Source of the DNA: Flavobacterium daejeonense DSM 17708
GTDB lineage: Bacteria; Bacteroidota; Bacteroidia; Flavobacteriales; Flavobacteriaceae
Assembly (NCBI RefSeq): GCF_000425425.1
Contig: NZ_AUDK01000005.1
Coordinates: 155,007 to 219,006 of the forward strand
Length of the DNA stretch: 64,000 nt
Reading direction: 5' to 3'
Translations under genes and position numbers: made by a program
Shown: in pieces, positions 36,557-45,400 of the stretch
Layout of the letters: the number at the start of each line of letters is the position of its first letter
How positions within the stretch are numbered: position 1 is the first letter of the stretch
Notes under the pieces: generated by a model
Databases searched by the model: none
What the model was told of the DNA's origin: nothing
What the model saw: the letters and a program-made list of their open reading frames with translations, nothing else

Positions 36557-37315
36557 ATGAAAATAGTTATATCTCCGGCCAAATCCTTAAATTTTGAAAA
36601 AGAATTGCCTACGACACAATTTACGCAGCCGGCATTTTTAAAAGAATCCCGACAAGTACACAAGGTTTTGAAACAGCAATCACCGAAAGATTTGTCTGAT
36701 TTGATGTCGATTTCGGATAAACTAGCCGATTTGAACTGGCAACGCAATAAAGCGTGGAAAACGCCTTTTACGCCCGAAAATTCCCGTCCGGCGGTTTATA
36801 CTTTTGACGGTGATGTTTATACAGGCTTAGATGCTTATACCATTCCCGTAGAAAAATTAGAAGTGCTTCAGGACAAACTTAGAATCTTATCCGGATTGTA
36901 CGGAATTTTAAAACCTTTGGATTTGATACAGGCGTACCGCTTGGAAATGGGAACCAAATTGCCTATTGCCGATAAAAAAAATCTTTATGATTTTTGGAAA
37001 ACCACGCTGACCAATGCGCTGAATAAGGAATTGAAAAAAGACGAATTGTTTGTCAATTTGGCCAGTAACGAATATTTTTCGGCAATTGATACTAAGGCGT
37101 TAAAAGTATCTGTAATTACACCGGATTTTAAAGATTATAAAGATGGTAAGTTGAAAATGATTAGTTTTTTTGCCAAAAAAGCCAGAGGAATGATGGTACG
37201 TTATATTATCGATACGCAGGCAGAAACGATTGATGATTTAAAAGGTTTTAATTACGAAGGCTATCAGTTTGATGCTAATTTATCCAAAGGGAATCATTTG
37301 GTTTTTACAAGATAA
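36557..37315 (+). CDS. yaaA: YaaA-family peroxide stress protein
   Basis: This 252-residue protein matches the YaaA/DUF328 family throughout: MKIVISPAKSLNFE at the N-terminus, ALYTFDGDVYTGLDA-like (AVYTFDGDVYTGLDA) near 75, LRILSGLYGILKPLDLIQAYRLEMGTKL split across 108-137, and NLASNEYFSAI near 170. E. coli YaaA lowers free iron under hydrogen peroxide stress and has a DNA-binding fold. No OxyR site was recognised here. A single gene bounded by a long hairpin terminator. Confidence 0.92.
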   Translation: MKIVISPAKSLNFEKELPTTQFTQPAFLKESRQVHKVLKQQSPKDLSDLMSISDKLADLNWQRNKAWKTPFTPENSRPAVYTFDGDVYTGLDAYTIPVEKLEVLQDKLRILSGLYGILKPLDLIQAYRLEMGTKLPIADKKNLYDFWKTTLTNALNKELKKDELFVNLASNEYFSAIDTKALKVSVITPDFKDYKDGKLKMISFFAKKARGMMVRYIIDTQAETIDDLKGFNYEGYQFDANLSKGNHLVFTR

Positions 37316-37361
37316 ATTTTAGAAGCAAGAAGCAAGAGAAAAGAAGCAAGATAATAGACCT

Positions 37362-37414
37362 AAAAAAATCGGAATTTCACTTATTATGTTGAATAGTGAA
37401 ATTCCGATTTTTTT
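37362..37414. terminator. Long bidirectional terminator
   Basis: AAAAAAATCGGAATTTCAC (37362-37380) and GTGAAATTCCGATTTTTTT (37396-37414) form a perfect 19-bp stem with a 15-base loop, between convergent yaaA and the efflux operon. Confidence 0.88.
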
Positions 37415-37427
37415 ATATTTCTAAATT

Positions 37428-37456
37428 CTAAAATCTGCTTTCTGCATTCTGAATTT
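37428..37456. repeat. Dispersed CTAAAATCTG word, second copy
   Basis: CTAAAATCTG followed by TGCATTCTGAATT, the same pieces as at 30871-30891, here with a short CTTTC insertion. The companion AGAAGCAAGAAGCAAG lies at 37321-37336, just after the yaaA stop. Confidence 0.55.
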
Positions 37457-39032
37457 AATGCATTGCATCGGCAGCGTTGATTTGTGTTTTTCCTTTCTTA
37501 ATTAATAAGATAAAAGGGATGCAGCATAAAAATAACAATCCCAAATAAAGGAAAATATCCATGTAAGCCAATACGGTACTTTGTTTCATTACTGAAAAAT
37601 CTAAAACCTGATAGGCTTTATCCAGAGATTCATTTATCGAAAATCCTTTAGCCATAAAGCTTTTTTGCATTTGGGCGATTCGTTGTTGTACATCAAACGA
37701 ACTGCCGTCTAAATTGGCAACCAAATTCACACGATGCGATTGTGTTAGTCGGGTGATGAAGGTGGTAATAATAGCAATCCCGAAAGAACCTCCCAATTGA
37801 CGCATCATTCCTGTAAAAGCGGCACCTTCTCCAATACTTTTCCCTTTAAGTGTTGAAAGAGATAAAGTGGTAATAGGAACGAATAATAATCCCAATCCAA
37901 TTCCTCTTAAAATCAGCGGCCAGTACATGTGTTCGACACCGGTATCCGGAGTCATGTTAAAATACATGGTCAGGGTGAAAATAAAGAAGATTAAGAAACC
38001 TACAGCGACCATATAGCCCTGCGGAACTCCTTTTTGAATCATTCTACCCACAAAAGGCATCATAAATGCAGTTGTTATCGATCCCGGAATTAACAGTAAT
38101 CCGGCATCAGTAGCGGTCCATCCTAAAATAGACTGGGTGTAAATTGGAATAATCAATGTCGAACCGTATAATCCAAATCCCATGATGAAACTCATAATGG
38201 TTCCAATTCTAAGATTTCCATCTTTTAATACTTTTAAGTTTACAATAGGATATTTGTACACCAATTGTCTCCAGATGAAAAGTATTAAACCAAATACAGA
38301 AACAATACTTAGTGTAACAATCAGATTATCGTTAAACCAATCGTCCTGTTGCCCGTGTTCTAAAACAAATTGAAGCGAACCGATAAATGTGGACAATAAG
38401 ATAATACCATACCAGTCTACCTGATGAGATTTTAATTTTTCACCGTATTTCGGACTTCTTACAAAGCTAAGCGTTAAAAGCGTAGCAATAATTCCTAACG
38501 GAATATTGATGTAAAAAATGTAAGGCCAGGAATAATTATCTACTAAATAGCCTCCTAATGGAGGACCTAATGTAGGTCCTACAATCACACCCATTCCGTA
38601 AATTGCCTGTGCCATTCCACGTTTGGCAACCGGATAACTTTCGGTAATAATGGTTTGGGCTGTTACTAATAAAGCTCCGCCACCTAAACCCTGTATAAAT
38701 CGAAAGACAACCAATTCCCAAATGTTAGAGGCATTTCCGCATAAAAAGGAAGAAACCGTAAAAATAATGATCGATACAGCAAAATAATTACGTCTTCCAA
38801 ATTGTTGCGAAAGCCAGCTCGTCATGGGGATTACGATAACGTTGGCAATAGCATAGGCGGTAATAACCCAAGCCACATCCGTTAAGGTAGCTCCCAGGCT
38901 TCCCCTCATGTCGGTCAAAGCCACATTGACAATAGTGGTATCTACAATTTCCAGCAGCGCACAAAGTACTGCGGTAATGGTAATGATAACCCTCCTAAAG
39001 CCATATTCTACTAAATCATCGTCTGCAATCAT
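37455..39032 (-). CDS. emrB: DHA2-family multidrug efflux MFS transporter
   Basis: This 525-residue inner-membrane protein has about 14 hydrophobic helices. EIVDTTIVNVALTDMRGSLG in helix 1 and QGLGGGALLVTAQTIITESY-like motif C region (GVIVGPTLGPPLGGYLVDNYSWP) are typical of the EmrB/QacA group. It would pump hydrophobic compounds through the adaptor EmrA and outer-membrane TolC encoded just upstream. It is the last gene of the tetR-tolC-emrA-emrB operon, with only a 2-base gap to emrA. Confidence 0.93.
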   Translation of the reverse strand: MIADDDLVEYGFRRVIITITAVLCALLEIVDTTIVNVALTDMRGSLGATLTDVAWVITAYAIANVIVIPMTSWLSQQFGRRNYFAVSIIIFTVSSFLCGNASNIWELVVFRFIQGLGGGALLVTAQTIITESYPVAKRGMAQAIYGMGVIVGPTLGPPLGGYLVDNYSWPYIFYINIPLGIIATLLTLSFVRSPKYGEKLKSHQVDWYGIILLSTFIGSLQFVLEHGQQDDWFNDNLIVTLSIVSVFGLILFIWRQLVYKYPIVNLKVLKDGNLRIGTIMSFIMGFGLYGSTLIIPIYTQSILGWTATDAGLLLIPGSITTAFMMPFVGRMIQKGVPQGYMVAVGFLIFFIFTLTMYFNMTPDTGVEHMYWPLILRGIGLGLLFVPITTLSLSTLKGKSIGEGAAFTGMMRQLGGSFGIAIITTFITRLTQSHRVNLVANLDGSSFDVQQRIAQMQKSFMAKGFSINESLDKAYQVLDFSVMKQSTVLAYMDIFLYLGLLFLCCIPFILLIKKGKTQINAADAMH

Positions 39033-39034
39033 AA

Positions 39035-40114
39035 TTATTTAATATGTACATCTACGTCCACATTCATTCCCGGACGTAATAGTTTTACTTTTTCAATATC
39101 GTTTGATGAATCAATACTGATTTTTACTGGTAAACGCTGAATAGTTTTCACAAAGTTTCCGGTTGCATTATCCGGAGGTAAGATGGAAAAACGGGCTCCT
39201 GTTGCCGGTGAAAATGAAGTTATGGTTCCTGTGAATTCATAATCAGGATAGGCATCTACTTTTAAAGCTACTTTTTGTCCGGCAATCATTTTGTTCAATT
39301 GGGTTTCTTTGAAATTAGCAATTACCCAAGCTTCATTATTGTTGATAATATAGAACAAAGATTGTCCCGGTTGTACTAATTGCCCCGGTTGGATGTCAAT
39401 TTTAGAAACCTGTCCGTCAATAGCGGCAGTAATTACCGTATAGCTTAAATTCAATTTTGCCGATTCCAATAAAGCCTGTGCTCTTTTGATATTGGCTGAA
39501 GCCACATCCGTTTCTTTGTTAGAAACAACTGATTTTGCCTGAATTACCGATTTTTGGAAAGCCGAAGCTTTTTGTTGCTGCTCTAAAATACGAACCTGAT
39601 TTTCAGCTTCCTGTTTGGCGGCTAAAGCCTGCTCGTATTGTTGTTTAGTAATTGTGTGATTTTTGTACAAATTACTATAACGGTTAAAATCATTTGTTGC
39701 TAATCCTAATTTGATTTTAGCCGTTTGAATGTTTCCTGTTGCCGATTTTACATTGGCATCCGAAACGGAAATACTGGCTAAAATACTACCAATATCAGCT
39801 TTTGATACTTCAAAGTTTCCTTCGGCTGCAGCCAAAGCTGCGTTAGCTTCGTCAATTTTTAACTGATAATCTTTTTGATCGATAGTAAATAAAGTATCTC
39901 CTTTTTTTACAAAATCATTGTCTTTGATATAGACTTTCTTTACATAACCCGAAACTCTTGGGATAATCGGAGTCATGTATTTTTCTACCTGGGCATCATC
40001 AGTTCCTTCGTGAGATAAGGAGTGAATGTATTTGTAAGAGCCATATACCACGCCTAACAGGATTAAAGAACCTATTATTGCGATGAATTTCTTATTTGTT
40101 TTTTTCTTTTCCAT
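39035..40114 (-). CDS. emrA: HlyD/EmrA membrane fusion protein
   Basis: Periplasmic adaptor of 359 residues. One N-terminal membrane helix (about 9-28) is followed by a split lipoyl/barrel-sandwich domain (DAQVEKYMTPIIPRVSGYV near 40 and VITAAIDGQVSKIDIQPGQLV near 228) on either side of an alpha-helical hairpin (about 88-215). This is the EmrA layout, which couples an MFS pump to an outer-membrane channel. It sits between tolC (13-base gap) and emrB (2-base gap). Confidence 0.93.
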   Translation of the reverse strand: MEKKKTNKKFIAIIGSLILLGVVYGSYKYIHSLSHEGTDDAQVEKYMTPIIPRVSGYVKKVYIKDNDFVKKGDTLFTIDQKDYQLKIDEANAALAAAEGNFEVSKADIGSILASISVSDANVKSATGNIQTAKIKLGLATNDFNRYSNLYKNHTITKQQYEQALAAKQEAENQVRILEQQQKASAFQKSVIQAKSVVSNKETDVASANIKRAQALLESAKLNLSYTVITAAIDGQVSKIDIQPGQLVQPGQSLFYIINNNEAWVIANFKETQLNKMIAGQKVALKVDAYPDYEFTGTITSFSPATGARFSILPPDNATGNFVKTIQRLPVKISIDSSNDIEKVKLLRPGMNVDVDVHIK

Positions 40115-40127
40115 TTTTAGGTATCTA

Positions 40128-41459
40128 TTATATTTTAGAAAGGTTGAAAGTTTGGTTTAATTGTCCTGTTACAGCTAATAAGTTGTAATATTTTTGAATC
40201 ACATTCGTTTTGGTAACAGCCTTATTGATTTTGGCACTCAATTGCTCTACATCGGCTTCCAGTAAATCATTGGTGTCAGCCAGTCCGTTATCGTATTTGT
40301 CTTTAATGATTCGGTAATTTTCAGTCGCCTGATCCACTGCCTGTGTGTACACTTGGTTTTGTTTTACGGATAAATCATAATCTTCTAAGGCTTTTTGAAC
40401 CTGAATTTTGATATGATCGGTCAACATGATTTCGGTGTTTTGAATCTCAGCCGCTTTACTTTTGGCGATTTTAACCTCCGTTCCGTTTTTGAAAATATCA
40501 CTGATATTATACGAAAGTCCGATTCCAAAATTCATCGCATTTTGAACGTTGACCACATTTTTTAAATCCAAAGTAGTATAGCCGCCAATCAGTGCTAAAG
40601 AAGGATAATAACTGCTTCTTGCTACTTTGATGTTCGCCAAACTGGCTTTTTCCTGATAACGTAAGGCTTCTAAATCTTTACGGTTTTCTAAAGCCGGATT
40701 TTCGTTGGCTGGAATATTGTTCATTTCAAAAGTTGAAAAATCACTTTCGCTGACCACAATTTTTGTATTTGGATCCAGTTTTAACAAGCTTGCCAATTCG
40801 TAATTTACCACATTCAAATCGCTGTTCGCTTTATCCAGCGATAATTGAACTTTAGAAAGCTGCAATTGGGTTTTTAGCAAATCGTTTTTAGGAACGATTT
40901 CGTTTTTTTCCAATTCAGTGAAATCTTTTACACGCTGTTCGGCGCTTTTGTAATTTTCGTTCAGTAATTCTACCGTTTTTTCCGCCTGATACAAAGCCAC
41001 ATAATAATCGATGACTTTCATTGCGGTTTCTTCTTTAGTTTGTAGCGCATTGGCAGTTTCGGCCTGTAATAAATTATCCGAAACTTTGATGCTGTTGTTT
41101 AGTTTAAAACCGGAAAAAACAGGCAAATTAGCTGTGATTTGTCCTAAAACCAATTGATCCACATTAGGTGCTTTTGTGTCCGATTCGCTGTCCGAACTAT
41201 TGCTTTTCAGGTTAATTTTAGCCTTGGTCAATCGTTGGTATTGTGCCGAAGCTTTCAAATCCGGATAACGGTGGTTTTTTACCGACTGCAATTCGAATTT
41301 TTTAGTCGTTACTTTAGCGTTGGCTAAGTTCACTTCGTTACTTTTTTCCCAGGCCAGATGAATGGCTTCATCGAGTGTTAAACTCTTTTTTTTCTGTGCT
41401 TCTGCGGAAGTAATTCCCAGAAATAAAACCCCAAAGAGTATTAAATAATTAGCTTTCAT
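40128..41459 (-). CDS. tolC: TolC-family outer membrane efflux protein
   Basis: This 443-residue protein has a Sec signal (cut near SAEA) and two repeats of long helices with Ala/Asn/Lys-rich heptads and short beta segments, as in the OEP family: LTLDEAIHLAWEKSNEVNLA near 27 and the second repeat near 235-250 (ALENRKDLEALRYQE). It would form the trimeric channel for the EmrAB pump. The start overlaps the tetR 3' end by 11 bases. Confidence 0.92.
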   Translation of the reverse strand: MKANYLILFGVLFLGITSAEAQKKKSLTLDEAIHLAWEKSNEVNLANAKVTTKKFELQSVKNHRYPDLKASAQYQRLTKAKINLKSNSSDSESDTKAPNVDQLVLGQITANLPVFSGFKLNNSIKVSDNLLQAETANALQTKEETAMKVIDYYVALYQAEKTVELLNENYKSAEQRVKDFTELEKNEIVPKNDLLKTQLQLSKVQLSLDKANSDLNVVNYELASLLKLDPNTKIVVSESDFSTFEMNNIPANENPALENRKDLEALRYQEKASLANIKVARSSYYPSLALIGGYTTLDLKNVVNVQNAMNFGIGLSYNISDIFKNGTEVKIAKSKAAEIQNTEIMLTDHIKIQVQKALEDYDLSVKQNQVYTQAVDQATENYRIIKDKYDNGLADTNDLLEADVEQLSAKINKAVTKTNVIQKYYNLLAVTGQLNQTFNLSKI

Positions 41460-42075
41460 ATATCAGAAGTGCTTTGATTGTTTGTTGTATGTGCGTTTTA
41501 AACGTTGTTTGTATATAATTTTCAAAAGCTTCGTCAGTGTCAAGTTTCAAAAGTTTTTTGAAATAGGCCTTGTTCATCGAAAAGTGGAAGAAGGTTCCCA
41601 TGATTGTTGGAGAAATCAGCGGAATATTGACATCTTTTCTAAAAATTCCTTTTGCCTGACCTTCATGAATAATCGTTTCGATTGATTTCAAATTCCGGTC
41701 TCTCACATCATTTAAAATTTTCATTTTTTCTTCCATTTCTTCAGAAGAAAATTCAAAATGTAAGATGCGGTAAATTCCTTTGTTGCATCGAATGCGGTTG
41801 ATATAAAGCTCAATCAGTTTGTCAATTTTTTCGATTGGATCTAAATTTTCTACCGATAAATTTTCCATTTGAATTTTTAAATCAGAAGTGCGATAGACAA
41901 TTAAGGCTTCCAATAATTTTTCTTTCGAACCAAAATAATAGGATACCATAGCAATATTAATATCGGCTTCCTTGGCAATGGTTCTAATCGAAGTTCCCTC
42001 GAATCCGTTTTCTGCAAATAGTTTTTCAGCTATTAGCAGAATTTGAATTTGTTTTTCATTAAAATCAGTTTTCAC
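41449..42075 (-). CDS. TetR-family repressor of the efflux operon
   Basis: This 208-residue regulator has an N-terminal TetR helix-turn-helix (ILLIAEKLFAENGFEGTSIR, then IAKEADINIAMVSYYFGSKEKLL) and a variable ligand-binding domain. It is the first gene of its operon. A 39-bp palindrome overlapping its predicted promoter (42103-42141) is the likely operator, so it would repress itself together with tolC-emrA-emrB until a pump substrate binds. The inducer is unknown. Confidence 0.93.
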   Translation of the reverse strand: MKTDFNEKQIQILLIAEKLFAENGFEGTSIRTIAKEADINIAMVSYYFGSKEKLLEALIVYRTSDLKIQMENLSVENLDPIEKIDKLIELYINRIRCNKGIYRILHFEFSSEEMEEKMKILNDVRDRNLKSIETIIHEGQAKGIFRKDVNIPLISPTIMGTFFHFSMNKAYFKKLLKLDTDEAFENYIQTTFKTHIQQTIKALLIYES

Positions 42076-42102
42076 TTGGATTTGTTTTTTAATTCGGATA
42101 CA

Positions 42103-42141
42103 AAATTAAACAACCGTTTAATTTAAACAGTTGTTTAATTT
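42103..42141 (-). promoter_or_regulatory. Palindromic TetR operator over the efflux promoter
   Basis: AAATTAAACAACCGTTTAA (42103-42121) and TTAAACAGTTGTTTAATTT (42123-42141) are inverted copies with one mismatch, separated by a single T. On the minus strand, TAATTTTG (42108-42101) is a -7 box embedded in the distal arm, 25 bases before the tetR ATG. Binding would block polymerase directly. Confidence 0.75.
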
Positions 42142-42411
42142 TTCTTTAACAAAAAAATAACATTTGTGAAAGCCTTGATTTTAACGGGTTAAAAACTTGT
42201 GAAGTCTTGTTTTTACTAGTGTTTATTCCTTTTTTTATTTATTATGTGAAGCAATTGAGAATATTTAAGTTCTAGTCGGTTTGGGATAGGAGTAATGGGT
42301 TTATAAAGAAAAAGTCGGATTGTTTAAATTCAGGGTTAATTAATTTGTAGCCATCTTACAGTGAGGGAAATAAGTTTTGGTCTTTAAAATTGTGAATATC
42401 TATTTCAATAA

Positions 42412-42445
42412 TTTGCTGTTTTTTTAGTGCTAAAAATTATCTTTG
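42412..42445 (+). promoter_or_regulatory. Predicted promoter of the DUF4494 gene
   Basis: TTTG (42412-42415), 22 bases, TATCTTTG (42438-42445), then the ATG at 42468. It fits the Bacteroidota consensus, with a leader of about 15 bases. Confidence 0.55.
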
Positions 42446-42467
42446 GCATCCTTAAAAAAAACAAATT

Positions 42468-43016
42468 ATGGCAACTTGGTACGAATGCAAAGTAAAATAT
42501 AGAAAAACGGATGAAACCGGGAATCAGAAAATGGTAGGTGAAATTTATTTGGTGGACGCTATTTCTTTCACGGAAGCCGAAAGCCGAATTAATGAAGAAA
42601 TGAAGGCTTATGTGAGCGAAGAATTCAAAATTGCCAATATCAAAGTGGCTAATTATGCCGAAATTCACCCGTTTGAAAATGCCGATCGCTGGTTTAAATC
42701 TAAGATTTCGTTACTGGCTTATGACGAAGAAAGCGGTAAGGAACGCAAGACCAATATGTATTTTTTGGTTCAGGCGAATGATGTGAAGGAAGCTTATGAT
42801 AATACTGTGCATACGATGAAAGGAACGATGGGGGATTATAGTATTCCTGCTATTTCTGAATCGGCAGTTTTAGATGTTTTTCCTTATTTCAGCGGTGATG
42901 AAGACGAATTAGAACAAGTAGAACGTTTCAATGCGCTGAAAGCTTCTAAGCCAGTTGTTGCCGAAATTGAAGATCACATGGAATTTGTAACCGAGGAGGA
43001 AGAAGAAACCGTGTAA
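42468..43016 (+). CDS. DUF4494 domain protein
   Basis: This acidic soluble protein of 182 residues begins MATWYECKVKYRKTDETGN and continues with GEIYLVDAISFTEAESRI, the start of the DUF4494 family, which is restricted largely to Bacteroidota. The C-terminal 30 residues are Glu-rich and disordered. No catalytic pattern is visible, and the function is unknown in the family. A single-gene unit with its own promoter and terminator. Confidence 0.85.
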   Translation: MATWYECKVKYRKTDETGNQKMVGEIYLVDAISFTEAESRINEEMKAYVSEEFKIANIKVANYAEIHPFENADRWFKSKISLLAYDEESGKERKTNMYFLVQANDVKEAYDNTVHTMKGTMGDYSIPAISESAVLDVFPYFSGDEDELEQVERFNALKASKPVVAEIEDHMEFVTEEEEETV

Positions 43017-43036
43017 TATTTTTGCCATTTTATTAC

Positions 43037-43080
43037 AATCGCAAATTAGAAGAAGAACGTTCTAATTTGCGATTTTTTTT
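43037..43080. terminator. Bidirectional terminator
   Basis: AATCGCAAATTAGAA (43037-43051) pairs perfectly with TTCTAATTTGCGATT (43060-43074), followed by a T run that abuts the stop codon of the convergent permease gene at 43080. Confidence 0.87.
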
Positions 43081-43856
43081 TAGTTCCAAATCACTTTCGA
43101 AAGTGTCACGATTCCGGTAATGAAAATTAAAATTAAGACAATGGATTTGAATTGTTCTTCGGAAATGCGTTCGAGGATTTTTTTTCCAATATAAGTTCCA
43201 ATAATACTAACTACCAGCAAAATAGGAATCAGGTACAAATCATGTTTGTGGACATAGCCGTTGTAGGTGTAAACAAAACTTCGGCTGGAATCAATGGCCA
43301 AATCGATAATGGCTGAGGTGGCAATAAAAACCTCCATTTTCAGGTTGTAGGCCGCCAATGTCATGCCGCGAATAGCCCCTCCGGTTCCTAACAATCCGGC
43401 AATTAATCCGGATAAAGTCCCGCCCAATGAGGAATTAGAAACCGTAGGTTTAATGCTGAAATTTTTAAAAAACAAAAAAAACAAACTCGTCACAATAAGA
43501 AAACCAGCCAGAGCCATTTCCAGAATTTTACTGTCGATATATTTACTGATAAAAGCGCCAACAATCACAAAAACAACTGCGGGAACACCTATAGTGAGTA
43601 GCAGTTTTTTGTCGAAACCTTTTCTGAAGAAAGCAATTTTAGTGATGTTGCTCGATACATGAAATAAGGCGGTAATTCCTAAAACCGAATGAAAATCCAA
43701 AAAATAGCTGGCAATAGGCACGAAAAACAACGAAGAACCAAAACCTCCCACTGTTCCTAAAATCTCAGCCAGCAGCGCCAATAAAATAAATAAGTATAAG
43801 TTTTCCAAAGTAATTAGTTTAGATAGGAATTTTCGCTTGTTTACGTAAAAATACAT
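43080..43856 (-). CDS. TauE/SafE-family permease
   Basis: This 258-residue protein has about seven to eight membrane helices and the family pattern GTVGGFGSSLFFVPIASYFLD near 34-54, mirrored by GTLSGLIAGLLGTGGAIRGMTL near 145-166. TauE/SafE members export sulfite, sulfonates or other small organic anions; the substrate here is unknown. The N-terminal 15 residues are hydrophilic, and an internal start is possible. No sulfur-metabolism gene is adjacent. Confidence 0.85.
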   Translation of the reverse strand: MYFYVNKRKFLSKLITLENLYLFILLALLAEILGTVGGFGSSLFFVPIASYFLDFHSVLGITALFHVSSNITKIAFFRKGFDKKLLLTIGVPAVVFVIVGAFISKYIDSKILEMALAGFLIVTSLFFLFFKNFSIKPTVSNSSLGGTLSGLIAGLLGTGGAIRGMTLAAYNLKMEVFIATSAIIDLAIDSSRSFVYTYNGYVHKHDLYLIPILLVVSIIGTYIGKKILERISEEQFKSIVLILIFITGIVTLSKVIWN

Positions 43857-43941
43857 TAAAAATAATTAGAGCGGGTAGGGAAAACCGCTTTTAAGTTGTC
43901 TTACTGATAAAAGTAGTCTTTAACAACTAAATGATACGATT

Positions 43942-44406
43942 ATGAAAACGATAAAAATTTTGCTTGCCTTATTCTTTTTTGGGACTGTTACTCATTTGCA
44001 GGCGCAGCAAACCACTGTAAAAGCGGAAGCGAATGTAAATGCTTATGCAGAGAAAATGTCTTATTATGAAAAAAGAGGAGCGGAAGACGCCCAATTTGAG
44101 TTGGCTTTCGTGGCTAAAACCAAAGCGGAAGAAAAAGCTTTTTGGGAAGAGCAAAAAAACTACGAAAAACAATTGAAAGCAAAGAACCGAAAAGCCTATC
44201 GCGCCTACATTGCCAGTAAAAAAGAGGTTTATGCCGAACATTATAACCACTGTGACGCTCATTGTCACCATGATGCCGGTTTTTATACCTATGCCGGTTA
44301 CTATTACTATGGTTACGACAATCCGCGTTACCAAAGAAGCTACACGCCTTCATCGGTAAATACCCGAATAAGCGTGGGTACCCCAAGCCTGCGTTTAGGT
44401 CTTTAA
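43942..44406 (+). CDS. Secreted His/Tyr-rich small protein
   Basis: This 154-residue protein has a clear signal peptide (1-22, ending LQAQ). A charged helical middle (Lys/Glu/Ala, about 30-95) is followed by YNHCDAHCHHDAGF and a Tyr/Gly run YTYAGYYYYGYDN (about 101-128). The Cys-His cluster could bind a transition metal, and the aromatic tail could mediate assembly; both are guesses. No known domain recognised. A single gene with a terminator behind it. Confidence 0.75.
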   Translation: MKTIKILLALFFFGTVTHLQAQQTTVKAEANVNAYAEKMSYYEKRGAEDAQFELAFVAKTKAEEKAFWEEQKNYEKQLKAKNRKAYRAYIASKKEVYAEHYNHCDAHCHHDAGFYTYAGYYYYGYDNPRYQRSYTPSSVNTRISVGTPSLRLGL

Positions 44407-44848
44407 ATCAGTTAAAGACTAAAAAAATCCGTCCTGTTCTGAAAAAACAAGACGGATTTTGTTGTATTAAGAAACATTTTAATTTGGATTTTTTTAATCA
44501 GATGCGTTACAAACGCTTTGTTTTTGATTTAAAAAGAAAGTAGGTACTCGTGACAGAGGGGCATTACCGTAATCTTGTCATTCCGTAGGAATCTCATCAA
44601 GTAATTCCACAAAGTATTTTGCTTACGTTATTTGCTTATTGTTGCGGGCACGGAAAACATTTCCGCGCTATCGTTTGTGTGGATGTATCTGGGTGGTCGG
44701 TTTTTGTTTGATTTGTTGCGCATTGTTTCTTTTTGTAAATACAAATATAAAAACTTTTCTTACTTGTAAAAGTAAATGCAATACAAAATACAACTATATT
44801 AAAAAAACTCTTAATGCAACTTAATTCCTTAATGGAGAAATAAAAAGA
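44407..44848. other. Intergenic region with repeat debris
   Basis: Besides the terminator there is GTCATTCCGTAGGAATCTC (near 44578-44596), a word I associate with dispersed flavobacterial intergenic repeats, and a GC-richer patch GGGCACGGAAAACATTTCCG (44645-44664). A 61-codon frame at 44639-44824 has Cys-rich, hydrophobic but unnatural composition and is rejected. No gene seen. Confidence 0.4.
44424..44462 (+). terminator. Terminator after the His/Tyr-rich gene
   Basis: AAAATCCGTC (44424-44433) pairs with GACGGATTTT (44451-44460), extended by TGTT/AACA after one mismatch, 18 bases after the stop. Confidence 0.75.
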
Positions 44849-45400
44849 TTATCTTCTGTTATTGATAATCTCAGCCAGTAGTTTCTTGGCTCTTAGGAGT
44901 TTTACTTTGACGTTGTTGAGGGGTTCTTCAATTTTATCGGCTATTTCCTGATAGCTCATTTCCTGAAAATAACGCAGTTGGATCACTTCCTGATAATGCG
45001 GTTTCAGTTCTTTGATGTATTGCAGTAATTGCGAGAGGTTTTGTTCCGTAATCAGTTCGTCTTCTTTAGACGGAGTGGTGTCGGCAATGTTGTAGGCTTT
45101 TTGGTCTTCCTGTTCGGTAATTTCCACAAAAAGGCTTGATTTTCTTTTGCGAAGCATATCGATATACACATTCTTCGCAATCGAAATCAACCAGGTGTTG
45201 AACTGAAATTCGGGATTGTAAGTAGCGATTTTGTCAAAAGCCTTCGAAAAAGTTTCAATGGTAATGTCTTCGGCATTGGTTTCGTTTTCGGTGCGTTTGA
45301 GCATGAAACTATAGACTTCGTTCCAATACTGATTCAGCAGAAAAGTAAAGGCGGTTTGGTCTCCCCGTTTGGCTTTTTCGATTTGAGTACTTATTTCCAA
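44849..45400 (-). CDS. ECF-type RNA polymerase sigma factor
   Basis: This 183-residue sigma-70 family protein has region 2 (AFTFLLNQYWNEVYSFMLKR, then NAEDITIETFSKAFDKI and FNTWLISIAKN) and region 4 (YQEVIQLRYFQEMSYQEIAD with a helix-turn-helix ending VKVKLLRAKKLL). No anti-sigma gene follows; it ends the operon, and its start overlaps the glycosyltransferase gene by 10 bases. The regulon is unknown. Confidence 0.92.
   Translation of the reverse strand: MEISTQIEKAKRGDQTAFTFLLNQYWNEVYSFMLKRTENETNAEDITIETFSKAFDKIATYNPEFQFNTWLISIAKNVYIDMLRKRKSSLFVEITEQEDQKAYNIADTTPSKEDELITEQNLSQLLQYIKELKPHYQEVIQLRYFQEMSYQEIADKIEEPLNNVKVKLLRAKKLLAEIINNRR

Larger units (their letters stand above)
42076..42467. 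other. Divergent regulatory region tetR / DUF4494 gene
   Basis: About 390 AT-rich bases. It contains the TetR operator and promoter at the left and the promoter of the DUF4494 gene at the right (42412-42445). I see no gene, RNA structure or repeat in 42142-42411. Confidence 0.5.

Noticed and set aside
44639..44824. 61-codon Cys-rich plus-strand frame
   Set aside because: Lies in repeat-like intergenic DNA, no start context, unnatural composition.
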